The notes under the pieces were generated by a model. That model saw nothing but the letters and a program-made list of their open reading frames with translations. It was not told the DNA's origin and did not search any database. 64,000 nucleotides of DNA from CALVNN01 sp964393975. GTDB lineage: Bacteria > Bacillota > Clostridia > Christensenellales > UBA1242. The DNA is taken from assembly GCA_964393975.1 (NCBI GenBank), contig CAYMVO010000003.1, forward strand, positions 13,166 through 77,165, read 5' to 3'. Position numbers and translations under genes: made by a program. Below, piece after piece: positions 18,409 through 26,608 of the stretch. Within the stretch, counting starts at the first letter, position 1; the number at the start of each line of letters is the position of its first letter.

Positions 18409-19347
18409 ATGGGGTTAAGAAATACATTTAAGATACTTTCTTCAAATTTTTCATTGACTTGGAAGAGTGGACTATATAAATTAGTTAGTTTTTTTGCAAT
18501 AATTTTTTTGTGTTACATTTTAGTGTCACCGATTTTTACCGAGCTTCAAAGCGCGGATTTAATGGGTAGATTGTATACTCTTTTTGAGGCGCTATTTACC
18601 TTTGACGGGACTATGCTAACGCAGACTGCTACCAGTATCGCTAGCACACTTAATTCTGTGGTGATGAGCGCATACATTGTAAATATTATACTAATGTTTG
18701 TATTATTATTTGCGGTGCTACCATTTTTATTTGATTTGTCAAATGTGGCGGAGTGTGATATACTGTACGGGGCAATGAGTTGCAATACAAAGCTAAATTA
18801 TATTGCGAGCTTTATGGGATGTTTGCGTGCATCTTTTAAGGTCGCGTTACTCAGACTAGCTATCACTTTCCCATATTCGCTTGTTGTGTTATTCGTATTG
18901 TATGCAATTATTAATATGATACTCATAGGTGGCTTTGTGACATACTTAGCATTATTTTTAGTGATATTTGTATGTGTAGTCGCTATTGCTTTTGAACGTG
19001 CATTAATTGGTTATTTTGCGCCAGCAACTATAATACAAGATATGAAAGCAAAGTGCCTGATAAAGAGAGGATTTTGTCTAAATCTTAGGCAGTTTGGCAA
19101 AAATTTCTCTAGTAATTTTATCTTCTCTATTTGTGCGTTTTTTGTGAATGCGCTTGTGGGGATTTACACTATCGGTGTTGGATTACTCGTCACACTACCT
19201 AGCAGTCTATTGTGCTATAATATTTTGAGTATGGTGTCATATTGTAACGCTTTTGGTATAAACTATTATGTGTCACCATCCGAGATTGTGTATAGTAAAA
19301 AGTTGGATGAACAACTTAGTCTAAAAGATATGCAATATTTATTGTAA
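18409..19347 (+). CDS. Polytopic membrane protein of unknown function
   Basis: I do not recognise this 312-residue protein. It has about five to six hydrophobic segments, near residues 22-42, 90-115, 150-180, 185-205 and 240-280. Short polar loops lie between them and the C-terminal tail is cytoplasmic-looking (SPSEIVYSKKLDEQLSLKDM). The overall pattern resembles the YesL/DUF624 or glycerophosphoryl-diester membrane-domain style of Bacillota integral proteins, but no diagnostic motif was seen. It stands alone between a divergent RsgI-like gene and RNase J, with its own promoter. The ribosome site is weak (AAGAAAGAG). Confidence 0.5.
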   Translation: MGLRNTFKILSSNFSLTWKSGLYKLVSFFAIIFLCYILVSPIFTELQSADLMGRLYTLFEALFTFDGTMLTQTATSIASTLNSVVMSAYIVNIILMFVLLFAVLPFLFDLSNVAECDILYGAMSCNTKLNYIASFMGCLRASFKVALLRLAITFPYSLVVLFVLYAIINMILIGGFVTYLALFLVIFVCVVAIAFERALIGYFAPATIIQDMKAKCLIKRGFCLNLRQFGKNFSSNFIFSICAFFVNALVGIYTIGVGLLVTLPSSLLCYNILSMVSYCNAFGINYYVSPSEIVYSKKLDEQLSLKDMQYLL

Positions 19348-19583
19348 CATTTTTAAAGTGCGTGAAGTTTTGAGCTATTAAAATATGTATTTGAGTATTT
19401 AGCGGAATATTTATGTTGTGCTTTTCTTAACTATGGATAAAAATTGATGTAACATCTAAAAAATAAATCAATAAACATTAAATGCTTATTTATAAGTTTT
19501 GATTGTTTTTAAATCTTGCATAAACGAAAAAAGCCTGAAAGGGCGTTAGTATATTAAATTTTTAAAAAAGGAGAGTTTATTTT

Positions 19584-21530
19584 ATGAACGAAAAAGATAT
19601 GGCAGTTAAAACTGCTAAAAATGAAATTAATAAAAATAATGAAGAAAAATTAAAATCACGACCTCAAAAGGCGCTATTTGAGATTGGCGATAATGGGTTT
19701 AAAGAAGTTGAGGCAACTAATAAAAAACCTATGAGGACTAAAAGAGTCTCTAGTGATAAGGTGGAGGAGGTAGACGCTAATATTATTGATTTAGCCAAAC
19801 AAGTACCTAAAAAGCGAAGAGTAAACGAACTAAAGGTAATAAGCGAATTGGAAGATGAGATTATAGCGAAAAATCATACACAAAAAAATAAAAAGTTAAA
19901 AGTCGTGTTTTTAGGTGGCGTTGGCGAAATTGGTAAAAATATGACCGCTTTGGAATACGAAGATGATATCATTGTAATTGATGCGGGGCTTACCTTTCCT
20001 GATGTTGAGATGCCTGGTATTGACGTCGTTGTGCCAGATATCACATATTTACTTTGCAACAAAGAAAAAATCAGAGGTTTCTTGATTACTCACGGACACG
20101 AGGACCACATAGGCGGGTTGCCTTATGTCTTGAATGAAATCAATGCACCTATGTTTGGTAGTCGTATGACAATGGCTATTGCCGAAAATAAATTAAAAGA
20201 GCACCCTAGAATTAAATACAGTGCAAATTCGGTCAAAGCTGGTCAAAAGGTCAAATTGGGTTGTTTTGAGGTGGAGTTTATACACGTAAACCACTCTATA
20301 GCAGGTTCTATGGCACTCAGTATAAAGACTCCTGTGGGGCAAGTCGTTCATACGGGTGACTTTAAGATAGACTTTTGTCCTATCAATGATGATGTGACGG
20401 ATATGACTAGGTTCGCCGAGATAGGTAGAAAGGGCGTGCAATTATTATTATGCGAATCGACTAACGTTGAGCGTAGTGGCTATAGTATGAGTGAGTCTAC
20501 TGTAAAGGAGACTTTGGATAGACTATATGAGCAATACAAAGACAAGCGATTGATTATTGCGACTTTTGCTTCAAACACTTATAGACTGCAAGAGATATTA
20601 GATTTGGCTAAAAAATACAATAGAAAAGTCGCTTTTAGTGGTCGTTCAATGGTGAATATCACCGAAACCGCTATGAAGGTTGGTGAATTGAAGTTTGATA
20701 AGGATATCTTTATTGATATAGAAAGGGTGAATAATTACAAATCTAGTGAGGTCGTAATCGTTAGCACGGGTAGTCAGGGCGAACCTATGAGCGCTTTGTC
20801 TAGAATGGCGAATGATGATTTTCCTAAAATCACAATCAACGAGAATGACTGCGTGATTTTGTCATCTTCACCTATTCCTGGAAACGAGAGTTTTGTGTAT
20901 AGGGTAATAAATAAATTGTATCAAAAAGGCGCTATGGTTATTTATCACGAACTTGCATCCGTTCACGTGTCAGGACACGCTTGTCAAGAAGAACTTCGCA
21001 CTTTGCACGCTTTGATAAAGCCAAAATTCTTTATCCCTGTGCACGGCGAATATAGGCATTTAAAATTGCATCAAAAGCTCGCAATTAGTATGGGTGTCCC
21101 TGAAAGAAATACTATGATTGCTGATTTGGGCAATGTTATTGAAATAGGTCCAAATAGTATCACTAAAGCTCCTGATGTCACCTCGGGTAAGAGATTAGTG
21201 GACGGTTATGGCGTCGGTGATATGGAGAGTGTCGTTCTTCGTGATAGAAAACAACTTGGCGAAGATGGTGTTTGTGTCGCTATGGTGTATGTGAATAGTA
21301 TGGGTAAATTGTCTCGCAAACCTGAGCTTATGAGTCGTGGTTTTGTGTATAATGATGAGCAAAACGAAGTGGTGTCTGAGGCAAAATTATTCCTAAAAGA
21401 AGCACTAGAAAACACTGATTTGAAAGAAATGGATAAACCTTTAATCAAACAATTAGTCAAAAAGACTCTAACAAACTTTTTCTTTAAAAAGACAAAGAGA
21501 AGACCTTTGATATTGACAATTATTCAATAA
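19584..21530 (+). CDS. rnj: Ribonuclease J
   Basis: RNase J is a beta-CASP metallo-beta-lactamase nuclease with endo- and 5'-3' exonuclease activity, central to mRNA decay and rRNA maturation in Bacillota. The 648-residue protein contains the metal-binding HGHEDHIGG motif, IDAGLTFPDVEMPGID before it, the GDFKID segment, the beta-CASP region (STGSQGEPMSAL) and the C-terminal domain. Compared with the usual length of about 555, there is an extra N-terminal extension of about 95-105 residues that is lysine-rich and low in complexity. Such extensions occur in several Clostridia and may bind RNA. The ribosome site GGAGAG precedes the chosen ATG and keeps the extension. Confidence 0.93.
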   Translation: MNEKDMAVKTAKNEINKNNEEKLKSRPQKALFEIGDNGFKEVEATNKKPMRTKRVSSDKVEEVDANIIDLAKQVPKKRRVNELKVISELEDEIIAKNHTQKNKKLKVVFLGGVGEIGKNMTALEYEDDIIVIDAGLTFPDVEMPGIDVVVPDITYLLCNKEKIRGFLITHGHEDHIGGLPYVLNEINAPMFGSRMTMAIAENKLKEHPRIKYSANSVKAGQKVKLGCFEVEFIHVNHSIAGSMALSIKTPVGQVVHTGDFKIDFCPINDDVTDMTRFAEIGRKGVQLLLCESTNVERSGYSMSESTVKETLDRLYEQYKDKRLIIATFASNTYRLQEILDLAKKYNRKVAFSGRSMVNITETAMKVGELKFDKDIFIDIERVNNYKSSEVVIVSTGSQGEPMSALSRMANDDFPKITINENDCVILSSSPIPGNESFVYRVINKLYQKGAMVIYHELASVHVSGHACQEELRTLHALIKPKFFIPVHGEYRHLKLHQKLAISMGVPERNTMIADLGNVIEIGPNSITKAPDVTSGKRLVDGYGVGDMESVVLRDRKQLGEDGVCVAMVYVNSMGKLSRKPELMSRGFVYNDEQNEVVSEAKLFLKEALENTDLKEMDKPLIKQLVKKTLTNFFFKKTKRRPLILTIIQ

Positions 21531-21576
21531 GACAAACTTTTTTAAAAATTTGAGACTTTGAAATCGTAAAAAATAG

Positions 21577-21605
21577 TTTACAATTTATCAAAAAAGTTAT
21601 ATAAT
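21577..21605 (+). promoter_or_regulatory. Sigma-A-type promoter of the 200-residue gene
   Basis: TTTACA (21577-21582), a 17-bp spacer and TATAAT (21600-21605) lie 26 bases before the ATG at 21632. Confidence 0.7.
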
Positions 21606-21631
21606 GATAAAAACTATAGAGGAGATATTGT

Positions 21632-22234
21632 ATGAGTATTAAGAGATTTAATGGCGTTAATATCAATGAACCATATACTGAGTATGAAAGTTTTTCTAAT
21701 GAGTGTGTAGATGACTTAGCGAGCGTAGCTGAAGATGTTGGTGCTTTATCATCTATATGTTATAAAAATAAATTAGCATACGATAGAGTGTATAAAAAGT
21801 TTAAAAAATCACATCCGAAAGAGACTGCGAAATATGATAAGTCTTTTGAGGAGTTGCGTGCCAATATCGCCGATAGAAGTTTGAAGACTAAGAGAAAGAT
21901 TAAAGTTATTAGTGCAAATAGCGATCTAGGTGCTTTGGTGGAAATATTAAATTCTGCATCAAATTATGTGCTTGAGCTAACAGATAATATTATTACTGAT
22001 ATGTTATCTTTAGGAGGTAGCACCAAAGGCAAAAAGGATGTAAATTCATTTATGACTAATTATTTAAACGCTGTTAAGCATTTTAATACCGCTCGTAATT
22101 GGATGAATACATTGACTGCCACGATTGGAAATGCTTATGAATTAAAAAATACAGTCAAAAATACGAAAGTAACTAAAAAGCTTGAAAGACCTACAAAATC
22201 AAAATCAAAGTCTTTTAGTCTAATGAGTAGATAG
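21632..22234 (+). CDS. Hypothetical helical protein
   Basis: I do not recognise this 200-residue protein. No membrane segment or signal peptide is visible. It is rich in predicted helix (FEELRANIADRSLKTKRKIK; SNYVLELTDNIITDML) and ends in a basic, serine-rich tail (LERPTKSKSKSFSLMSR). It has its own sigma-A-type promoter and a GGAGA ribosome site. It is placed between RNase J and the small genes before spoIVA. Similar basic tails can bind nucleic acid or membranes, but that is only a guess. Confidence 0.6.
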   Translation: MSIKRFNGVNINEPYTEYESFSNECVDDLASVAEDVGALSSICYKNKLAYDRVYKKFKKSHPKETAKYDKSFEELRANIADRSLKTKRKIKVISANSDLGALVEILNSASNYVLELTDNIITDMLSLGGSTKGKKDVNSFMTNYLNAVKHFNTARNWMNTLTATIGNAYELKNTVKNTKVTKKLERPTKSKSKSFSLMSR

Positions 22235-22355
22235 TTTGTGATATAAAAGTTGCATTTATGCGACTTTTTTTGTGTGTTTCTAGCAATTCTTTCAAGTCGA
22301 TAATTATTATTTACATTATTCGACAAAATTAGCGATAAAAATACAAAATCTTCAC

Positions 22356-22384
22356 TTGAATTGTATCAATTTAATAGCTATAAT
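22356..22384 (+). promoter_or_regulatory. Sigma-A-type promoter of two micro-genes
   Basis: TTGAAT (22356-22361), a 17-bp spacer and TATAAT (22379-22384) precede the AAAGGAGG ribosome site of the first micro-gene. Confidence 0.75.
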
Positions 22385-22414
22385 AAGGGTAATACATAAA
22401 AGGAGGAAAGATTT

Positions 22415-22549
22415 ATGAAGTACAAAATTGTGGAAGCACTCGCAGTCGCTTTAAAGTCTGAGGTGCAAAATGAAATCATAGTGCAAGATGATTGCATTGT
22501 AGTAAAATTAAGTGGCGATAAACAAGTCGTTATCAAAGTACAAGAATAA
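22415..22549 (+). CDS. 44-residue small protein
   Basis: The ORF runs ATG to TAA after a near-perfect AAAGGAGGAAAG ribosome site and a sigma-A-type promoter, so it is very likely translated. The product is 44 residues with no signal or membrane segment: a helix (EALAVALKSEVQ) followed by two short strands (IIVQDDCIVVKLSG and QVVIKVQE). The next small ORF shows a similar helix-then-strand layout with a D-D-x-I/C core, so the two may be diverged duplicates. Function unknown. Confidence 0.65.
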   Translation: MKYKIVEALAVALKSEVQNEIIVQDDCIVVKLSGDKQVVIKVQE

Positions 22550-22562
22550 AGGAGATGAAAGA

Positions 22563-22721
22563 ATGAAAAACGATTTAAGAAAAGAATTAAAAACAAAAGA
22601 AGAAGTAATGGAGTATCTTGTCGATGCAATTGATACTTTTTTGGAGGATGAAATATCCAAAAACATTAAGATAGAAATGTGTGGTGATGACATTTGTATC
22701 AGTTTAAATAGAGAGGACTAA
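22563..22721 (+). CDS. 52-residue small protein
   Basis: The ATG at 22563 is chosen because AAAGGAGATGAAAG sits directly before it; a longer frame upstream lacks a ribosome site and overlaps the preceding gene. The 52-residue product has an N-terminal helix (LKTKEEVMEYLVDAIDTF) and a final strand pair (IKIEMCGDDICISLN). That layout resembles the preceding micro-protein (VQDDCIVVKL). It lies 13 bases behind that gene and ends 68 bases before the spoIVA start. No function can be assigned. Confidence 0.65.
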   Translation: MKNDLRKELKTKEEVMEYLVDAIDTFLEDEISKNIKIEMCGDDICISLNRED

Positions 22722-22735
22722 AAAATTAAATTTTA

Positions 22736-22764
22736 TCATATTGTTTTTTGATGACGCATAATAT
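22736..22764 (+). promoter_or_regulatory. Candidate sigma-E-type promoter of spoIVA
   Basis: TCATATT (22736-22742), a 14-bp spacer and CATAATAT (22757-22764) resemble the mother-cell sigma-E consensus (ATATT-like -35 and CATA-type -10). They lie 25 bases before the ribosome site-supported spoIVA start. spoIVA is a known sigma-E gene in Bacillus. Confidence 0.5.
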
Positions 22765-22789
22765 ATATCAAATTAGATTCGGAGGTTTT

Positions 22790-24268
22790 ATGAAACAGTT
22801 TGAAGTTTATGAAGACATCGCCGAGAGAACTAACGGTGATATCTATGTTGGCGTTGTCGGTCCTGTTAGGTGTGGCAAGTCTACATTTATAACAAGGTTT
22901 ATGAAGTTATTAGTTCTACCTAATATCACTAATAAGTATAGTTTGGAGCGTGCAAAAGATGAGTTGCCTCAAGCGGGAGATGGTAAAACTGTTATGACTA
23001 CACAACCTAAATTTGTACCTAATGAGTCGGTGAAAATCACCGTCAAAGATAAAGTCTCTCTCAATGTGAGAATGATTGACTGTGTAGGGTATTTGGTGAG
23101 TGGGGCGTTAGGACAAAAGGAGGGCGAAAAGCCTAGACTAGTAAAGACTCCGTGGAGTGATACGGAGATGTCTTTTGAGGAGGCGGCGCAAATAGGTACG
23201 ACAAAGGTTATTGAGGAGCATAGCACAATAGCAGTGCTTATGACTACGGATGGCACTGTTACGGATATCCCGAGAGAGAGCTACATAGAGGCGGAGGAAA
23301 AGGTCGCTTGTAGACTCGCAAAAGCAAACAAACCTTTTGTAATTGTACTAAACACAAACGAACCAAATACTAATAAGTGTAAAACGCTGGTAGCAGAACT
23401 TGAAGAAAAATACAATGCTCCTGTCATTGCTTTAGATGTGGAGTCAATGAATGAGGATGATATTGATAACATTTTTGAAAAGATGCTTACACAGTTTCCG
23501 CTTGTCAGTATAAAGGTAAAATTACCTAGTTGGCTAGAGACGTTACCATTTGATAACGAACTTATCCAAGAGATTACCGCCGAGGTGAGTCGTATGGCGG
23601 ATGGAGTAAAGAAGATAGGCGAGGTCAAGAGTGATAATGTGCTTTTTATGGATAGTGATAAATTTGAGCCTTTGGTGGTGCAAAATATTGATTTGGGCGA
23701 AGGTAAAATAGTATTTGTAGTCACTCCAAAGCCGAACCTATTTTATAGTGTGCTTAGTAATGAGTGCGGAATGGAAATACGAGATGATTCGCATTTGATG
23801 GGGTGTTTGAAGCAACTCACTCACGCGAAAAATGAGTACGACAAGCTAAAATTGGCACTAGCTGATGTCGGTGAGACTGGTTACGGTGTGGTTTATCCAA
23901 ATCTTGATGAGATGAAGTTGGAGGAACCGCAAGTCGTAAAGCAAGGTAACAGATCGGCAATAAGACTCAAAGCTAGTGCGCCGAGTCTACATATCATACG
24001 TGTGGATGTCGAGACCGAAATAAATCCTATTGTGGGGAGTGAAGTGCAAAGTGATGAGCTTATGAAAAACTTGCTTAGTGAGTATGAGTCTAACCCTTTG
24101 GGGTTATGGCAAACAAATATGTTTGGAAAGTCATTACACGAACTCGTAAAGGAGGGGTTGACCTCAAAACTAAATGCTATGCCTATTGATGTCCAAAAGA
24201 AAATGCGAAAGACTTTGTCTCGTGTCGTGAATGAAGGGCGAGGTGGAGTCATTTGTATACTTTTGTGA
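22790..24268 (+). CDS. spoIVA: Stage IV sporulation protein A, spore-coat base ATPase
   Basis: SpoIVA polymerises on the outer forespore membrane, using ATP, to form the platform on which the spore coat is built. The start at 22790 is chosen because GGAGG lies directly before it. This gives 492 residues, the length of the Bacillus protein. The N-terminal P-loop domain shows GVVGPVRCGKSTFITRFM (Walker A) and TDGTVTDIPRESY in the switch region. The middle and C-terminal regions end in the short hydrophobic tail RGGVICILL, the part known to anchor SpoIVA through SpoVM. Its presence indicates an endospore former. Confidence 0.96.
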   Translation: MKQFEVYEDIAERTNGDIYVGVVGPVRCGKSTFITRFMKLLVLPNITNKYSLERAKDELPQAGDGKTVMTTQPKFVPNESVKITVKDKVSLNVRMIDCVGYLVSGALGQKEGEKPRLVKTPWSDTEMSFEEAAQIGTTKVIEEHSTIAVLMTTDGTVTDIPRESYIEAEEKVACRLAKANKPFVIVLNTNEPNTNKCKTLVAELEEKYNAPVIALDVESMNEDDIDNIFEKMLTQFPLVSIKVKLPSWLETLPFDNELIQEITAEVSRMADGVKKIGEVKSDNVLFMDSDKFEPLVVQNIDLGEGKIVFVVTPKPNLFYSVLSNECGMEIRDDSHLMGCLKQLTHAKNEYDKLKLALADVGETGYGVVYPNLDEMKLEEPQVVKQGNRSAIRLKASAPSLHIIRVDVETEINPIVGSEVQSDELMKNLLSEYESNPLGLWQTNMFGKSLHELVKEGLTSKLNAMPIDVQKKMRKTLSRVVNEGRGGVICILL

Positions 24269-24447
24269 GTGTATACATAAATAATCTTGAGTGGCATAGC
24301 AAATTTAATAGAATATTATCCTTATCGGATAATTTTGCGTGAAACTCGTTAAAAAAATGTGGTTTGATTTTATGTCAAAATTTGATAATACAATCACAAT
24401 ATTTTCTCTTATATTTAAAAAAATAATAAATCTAATCAATTAAAATA

Positions 24448-24482
24448 GGAACTTTATTGGTAAAATGAAGTCCCTTTTTTTA
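24448..24482 (+). terminator. Probable terminator after spoIVA
   Basis: The hairpin GGAACTT/AAGTCCC (one mismatch, extended by A-T pairs) is followed by a run of seven to eight T, about 180 bases behind the spoIVA stop. Confidence 0.6.
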
Positions 24483-24483
24483 T

Positions 24484-24900
24484 CCTAAGTCGTAAGGTAA
24501 GCGTCATATAAATATCACACTCAAACCGCTTTTACGGCTCTCTAGCACTGGTGTCGACGCATATTTTTGTAAAAAATTTATGGCTCAGGAGGACATAGGG
24601 TGAGTATTTGAGGTCGTGCCCTGAGCATTTTTAGTGGTTTTCGGCGTTAGTGCCGACTGCATGCTTATAACATAAGGTGGGCTTTTTTTTATAAATATAG
24701 CTCAATAAAAAAGTATATTGATAGAGAGTATGCTATCTTAAAAAGCGTACGCGTAGTGAAGACTAGCGCAAGGCATTGTGTAACAACGCGGTTTGCGGTC
24801 CTATGGTCTAATATCTTACTCTAATAAAACATATCCTTTTTATATATGCGTATTTTGCACCTGTGGCATTATAGCTAGGCGGGACCGCTTTTTTCTATCT
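24484..24900 (+). ncRNA. Unassigned structured-looking non-coding block
   Basis: About 420 bases without an ORF are noticeably richer in GC and local complementarity than other gaps in this window. Visible elements are TGGCTCAGG...CCCTGAGCA (7-bp core), TCGGC-GTTAGT-GCCGA, two similar motifs (GTGTCGACGCAT and GTGCCGACTGCAT), and GCGTAGT-GAAG-ACTAGCGC. A long-range pair GCGGTCC (about 24795) with GGACCGC (about 24890) runs straight into TTTTTT and so can end transcription. A T8 run at about 24683-24691 could divide it into two RNAs. It does not match the conserved cores of RNase P RNA, tmRNA, SRP RNA or 6S RNA as I know them. Orientation is inferred from the final T run. Confidence 0.45.
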
Positions 24901-24976
24901 TTGTAATGGATATTTATCGTTTTAAAGAGTGTTAATCTCAAAGGAGATATTTCTGATATCTTTTTTTAAATAAGTA

Positions 24977-25004
24977 TTGCTTTTTTGTAAAATAATGTTA
25001 TAAT
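24977..25004 (+). promoter_or_regulatory. Promoter of the Rho-like gene, flanked by an inverted repeat
   Basis: TTGCTT (24977-24982), 16 bases and a perfect TATAAT (24999-25004). The sequences ATTGCTT and AAGCAAT form an inverted repeat flanking the -10 element, a possible operator. Confidence 0.6.
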
Positions 25005-25069
25005 ATAAAATGTAAGCAATATAAATGGCTTGCGTTATTTATATTGTAATTTATAAAATGGAGTGTGAA

Positions 25070-26374
25070 ATGGAGAACACTAGAGATGAGCTTTTAAAGT
25101 TTGGAATTTATCAACTTAGAACGATTGGTCGTGAGGTCGGTGTAAAATTGCCTACAACATACAATAAAAATGACCTTATTAATGAAATATTGAGCGTAAC
25201 AAGTGGTGAGAAAGAGCCGTATTTTAAACAAACTAAAAAAGGTAGACCGCCAAAAGAGATAAAGCAAGAAATTTTTGATAAAAGCAATCAAAAATTAAGC
25301 GATTATTTGAGAGTTAGTAGAGAGGAACTGTTTTATCTAAATGACAACTCTAGAGACTATGAGTCAAAAGAGGAGATTGATATTAACGGACTACTATTGA
25401 CTTGTGATGATTACAAGGTCATTGTCCCTTGCAAATGGTCGGGTAATTTTTGTTTTGTTACTGAAAATAGCGTATCAGTTTATAATCTAAAAGAGGGTGA
25501 TTATATTGTCGGTAAAGCGAAAATCAAACTTTCGTGCAATAGATGTGTCTTGACGCAGGTTATATCGGTAAATGGGCAAAGCTTTGTGGACGAGTCAAAG
25601 CAAGACATAGATAATACTTTGAGTGTGATTGAAAGTCCGCTCTTAAGTGACGCCGAAAATGTTTTTATCAAGTCTATTTGTCCTATGGAGCCGAGAGACA
25701 GGGTGTTAGCGGTCGCGGAAAATAAAAAATCACTTTTTATAGGTATGTATTCACTTGTCAAAAATTTGGTCGCAAATCCTAATAACAAAGTGGTTTGTAT
25801 ACTGACAAATTGTAATTTTGAAGAGATAAACGTCTTTGGAGCTATCGAGGGACTTACTTTGATAGCGTCCGCTTTTGATGTCGAGGACTCGTGTCAATTA
25901 GGTCAGTATGAATTGGCACTAAAACATATAAATAGGTTGTGCGAGGAGTCTGACAAAAATATTATTGAGGTGATTGTAGATTTGGGTGCTGTTATAGGCG
26001 TTTATAATCATACTCAAGAGGCAAATCAGACATTTTACAAACTAAAAACAAACTTTTCGTCTGCAAAAAAATTAAAAAATTCATTGACAATTATATATGG
26101 TTTGGTGTACAATACTAGTGGTTATAGTGAGCTAGATGGATTGGAAAATCTAAAGATTACTTTTCCTAATGATGAGTATTCTAGAGATTTCAAGTTTAAG
26201 ATTGATATTCTTCACACTGAGAGGAGTGGATTTTTTGAGGTCAAAGATTTGCTTCGTACTAAAATTGATTCGTTTGTAAAGAGTGGCGAATATGAAGAGC
26301 GACATCTAGAGCTGGAAAGACTAGTGGAGTCTTGCAGTGTAGGGCAAGATCTAATAGAAAGACTAAAAATGTAA
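25070..26374 (+). CDS. Rho-like protein lacking the ATPase P-loop (degenerate Rho paralogue)
   Basis: The 434-residue product follows transcription terminator Rho from end to end. It has an N-terminal LEM/SAP-like RNA-binding helix bundle (LLKFGIYQLRTIGREVGVKL), an OB-fold segment (VYNLKEGDYIVGKAKI aligns with the Rho primary site) and then the RecA-like core. In the core, Rho's APPKAGKT is replaced by A216-E-N-K-K-S-L-F, so the P-loop lysine-threonine is gone. The Walker B region reads IEVIVDLGAVIGVYN instead of the D-S-I-T-R-L-A-R-A-Y-N pattern, and the arginine-finger region is changed. ATP-driven translocation is therefore unlikely. The ATG at 25070 is preferred because GGAG lies just before it; the longer frame starts only about 20 bases after the -10 box. 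Ahead of rpoZ. Function unknown. Confidence 0.75.
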   Translation: MENTRDELLKFGIYQLRTIGREVGVKLPTTYNKNDLINEILSVTSGEKEPYFKQTKKGRPPKEIKQEIFDKSNQKLSDYLRVSREELFYLNDNSRDYESKEEIDINGLLLTCDDYKVIVPCKWSGNFCFVTENSVSVYNLKEGDYIVGKAKIKLSCNRCVLTQVISVNGQSFVDESKQDIDNTLSVIESPLLSDAENVFIKSICPMEPRDRVLAVAENKKSLFIGMYSLVKNLVANPNNKVVCILTNCNFEEINVFGAIEGLTLIASAFDVEDSCQLGQYELALKHINRLCEESDKNIIEVIVDLGAVIGVYNHTQEANQTFYKLKTNFSSAKKLKNSLTIIYGLVYNTSGYSELDGLENLKITFPNDEYSRDFKFKIDILHTERSGFFEVKDLLRTKIDSFVKSGEYEERHLELERLVESCSVGQDLIERLKM

Positions 26375-26388
26375 GGAGTTTAGAGATT

Positions 26389-26586
26389 ATGTTATTTGAG
26401 CCACCAGTGGAGAAAATGGTAGAAAAAGTTGGTAATGGTTACTTGCTAGCAAATTTAATGGCAAAAAGAGGTAAGATGTTGTATCAACATCCAACAGATG
26501 AGCTATCTTCTGGTAAAAAGACTGAGCTTCAAGTCGCTGCCGAAGAGATTTATTCGGGCAAAGTTTCTATAGAACCAAAAGATTAG
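26389..26586 (+). CDS. rpoZ: RNA polymerase omega subunit
   Basis: Omega is the small subunit that wraps the beta-prime C-terminus and aids polymerase assembly. The start at 26389 gives 65 residues and is preceded by AAGGAG; a longer frame runs back into the Rho-like gene and is not needed. The sequence MLFEPPVEKMVEKVGNGYLL, then AKRGKML and VAAEEIYSGKVSI, matches short Bacillota omega proteins. It lies 14 bases behind the Rho-like gene, so the two are probably co-transcribed. The usual neighbour gmk is absent here. Confidence 0.85.
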   Translation: MLFEPPVEKMVEKVGNGYLLANLMAKRGKMLYQHPTDELSSGKKTELQVAAEEIYSGKVSIEPKD

Positions 26587-26608
26587 ATCATATTAGGAGG
26601 GTGCAACT

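Noticed and set aside
24484..24900. RNase P RNA, tmRNA, SRP RNA or 6S RNA
   Set aside because: The conserved cores of these RNAs, as I know them, are absent on both strands.
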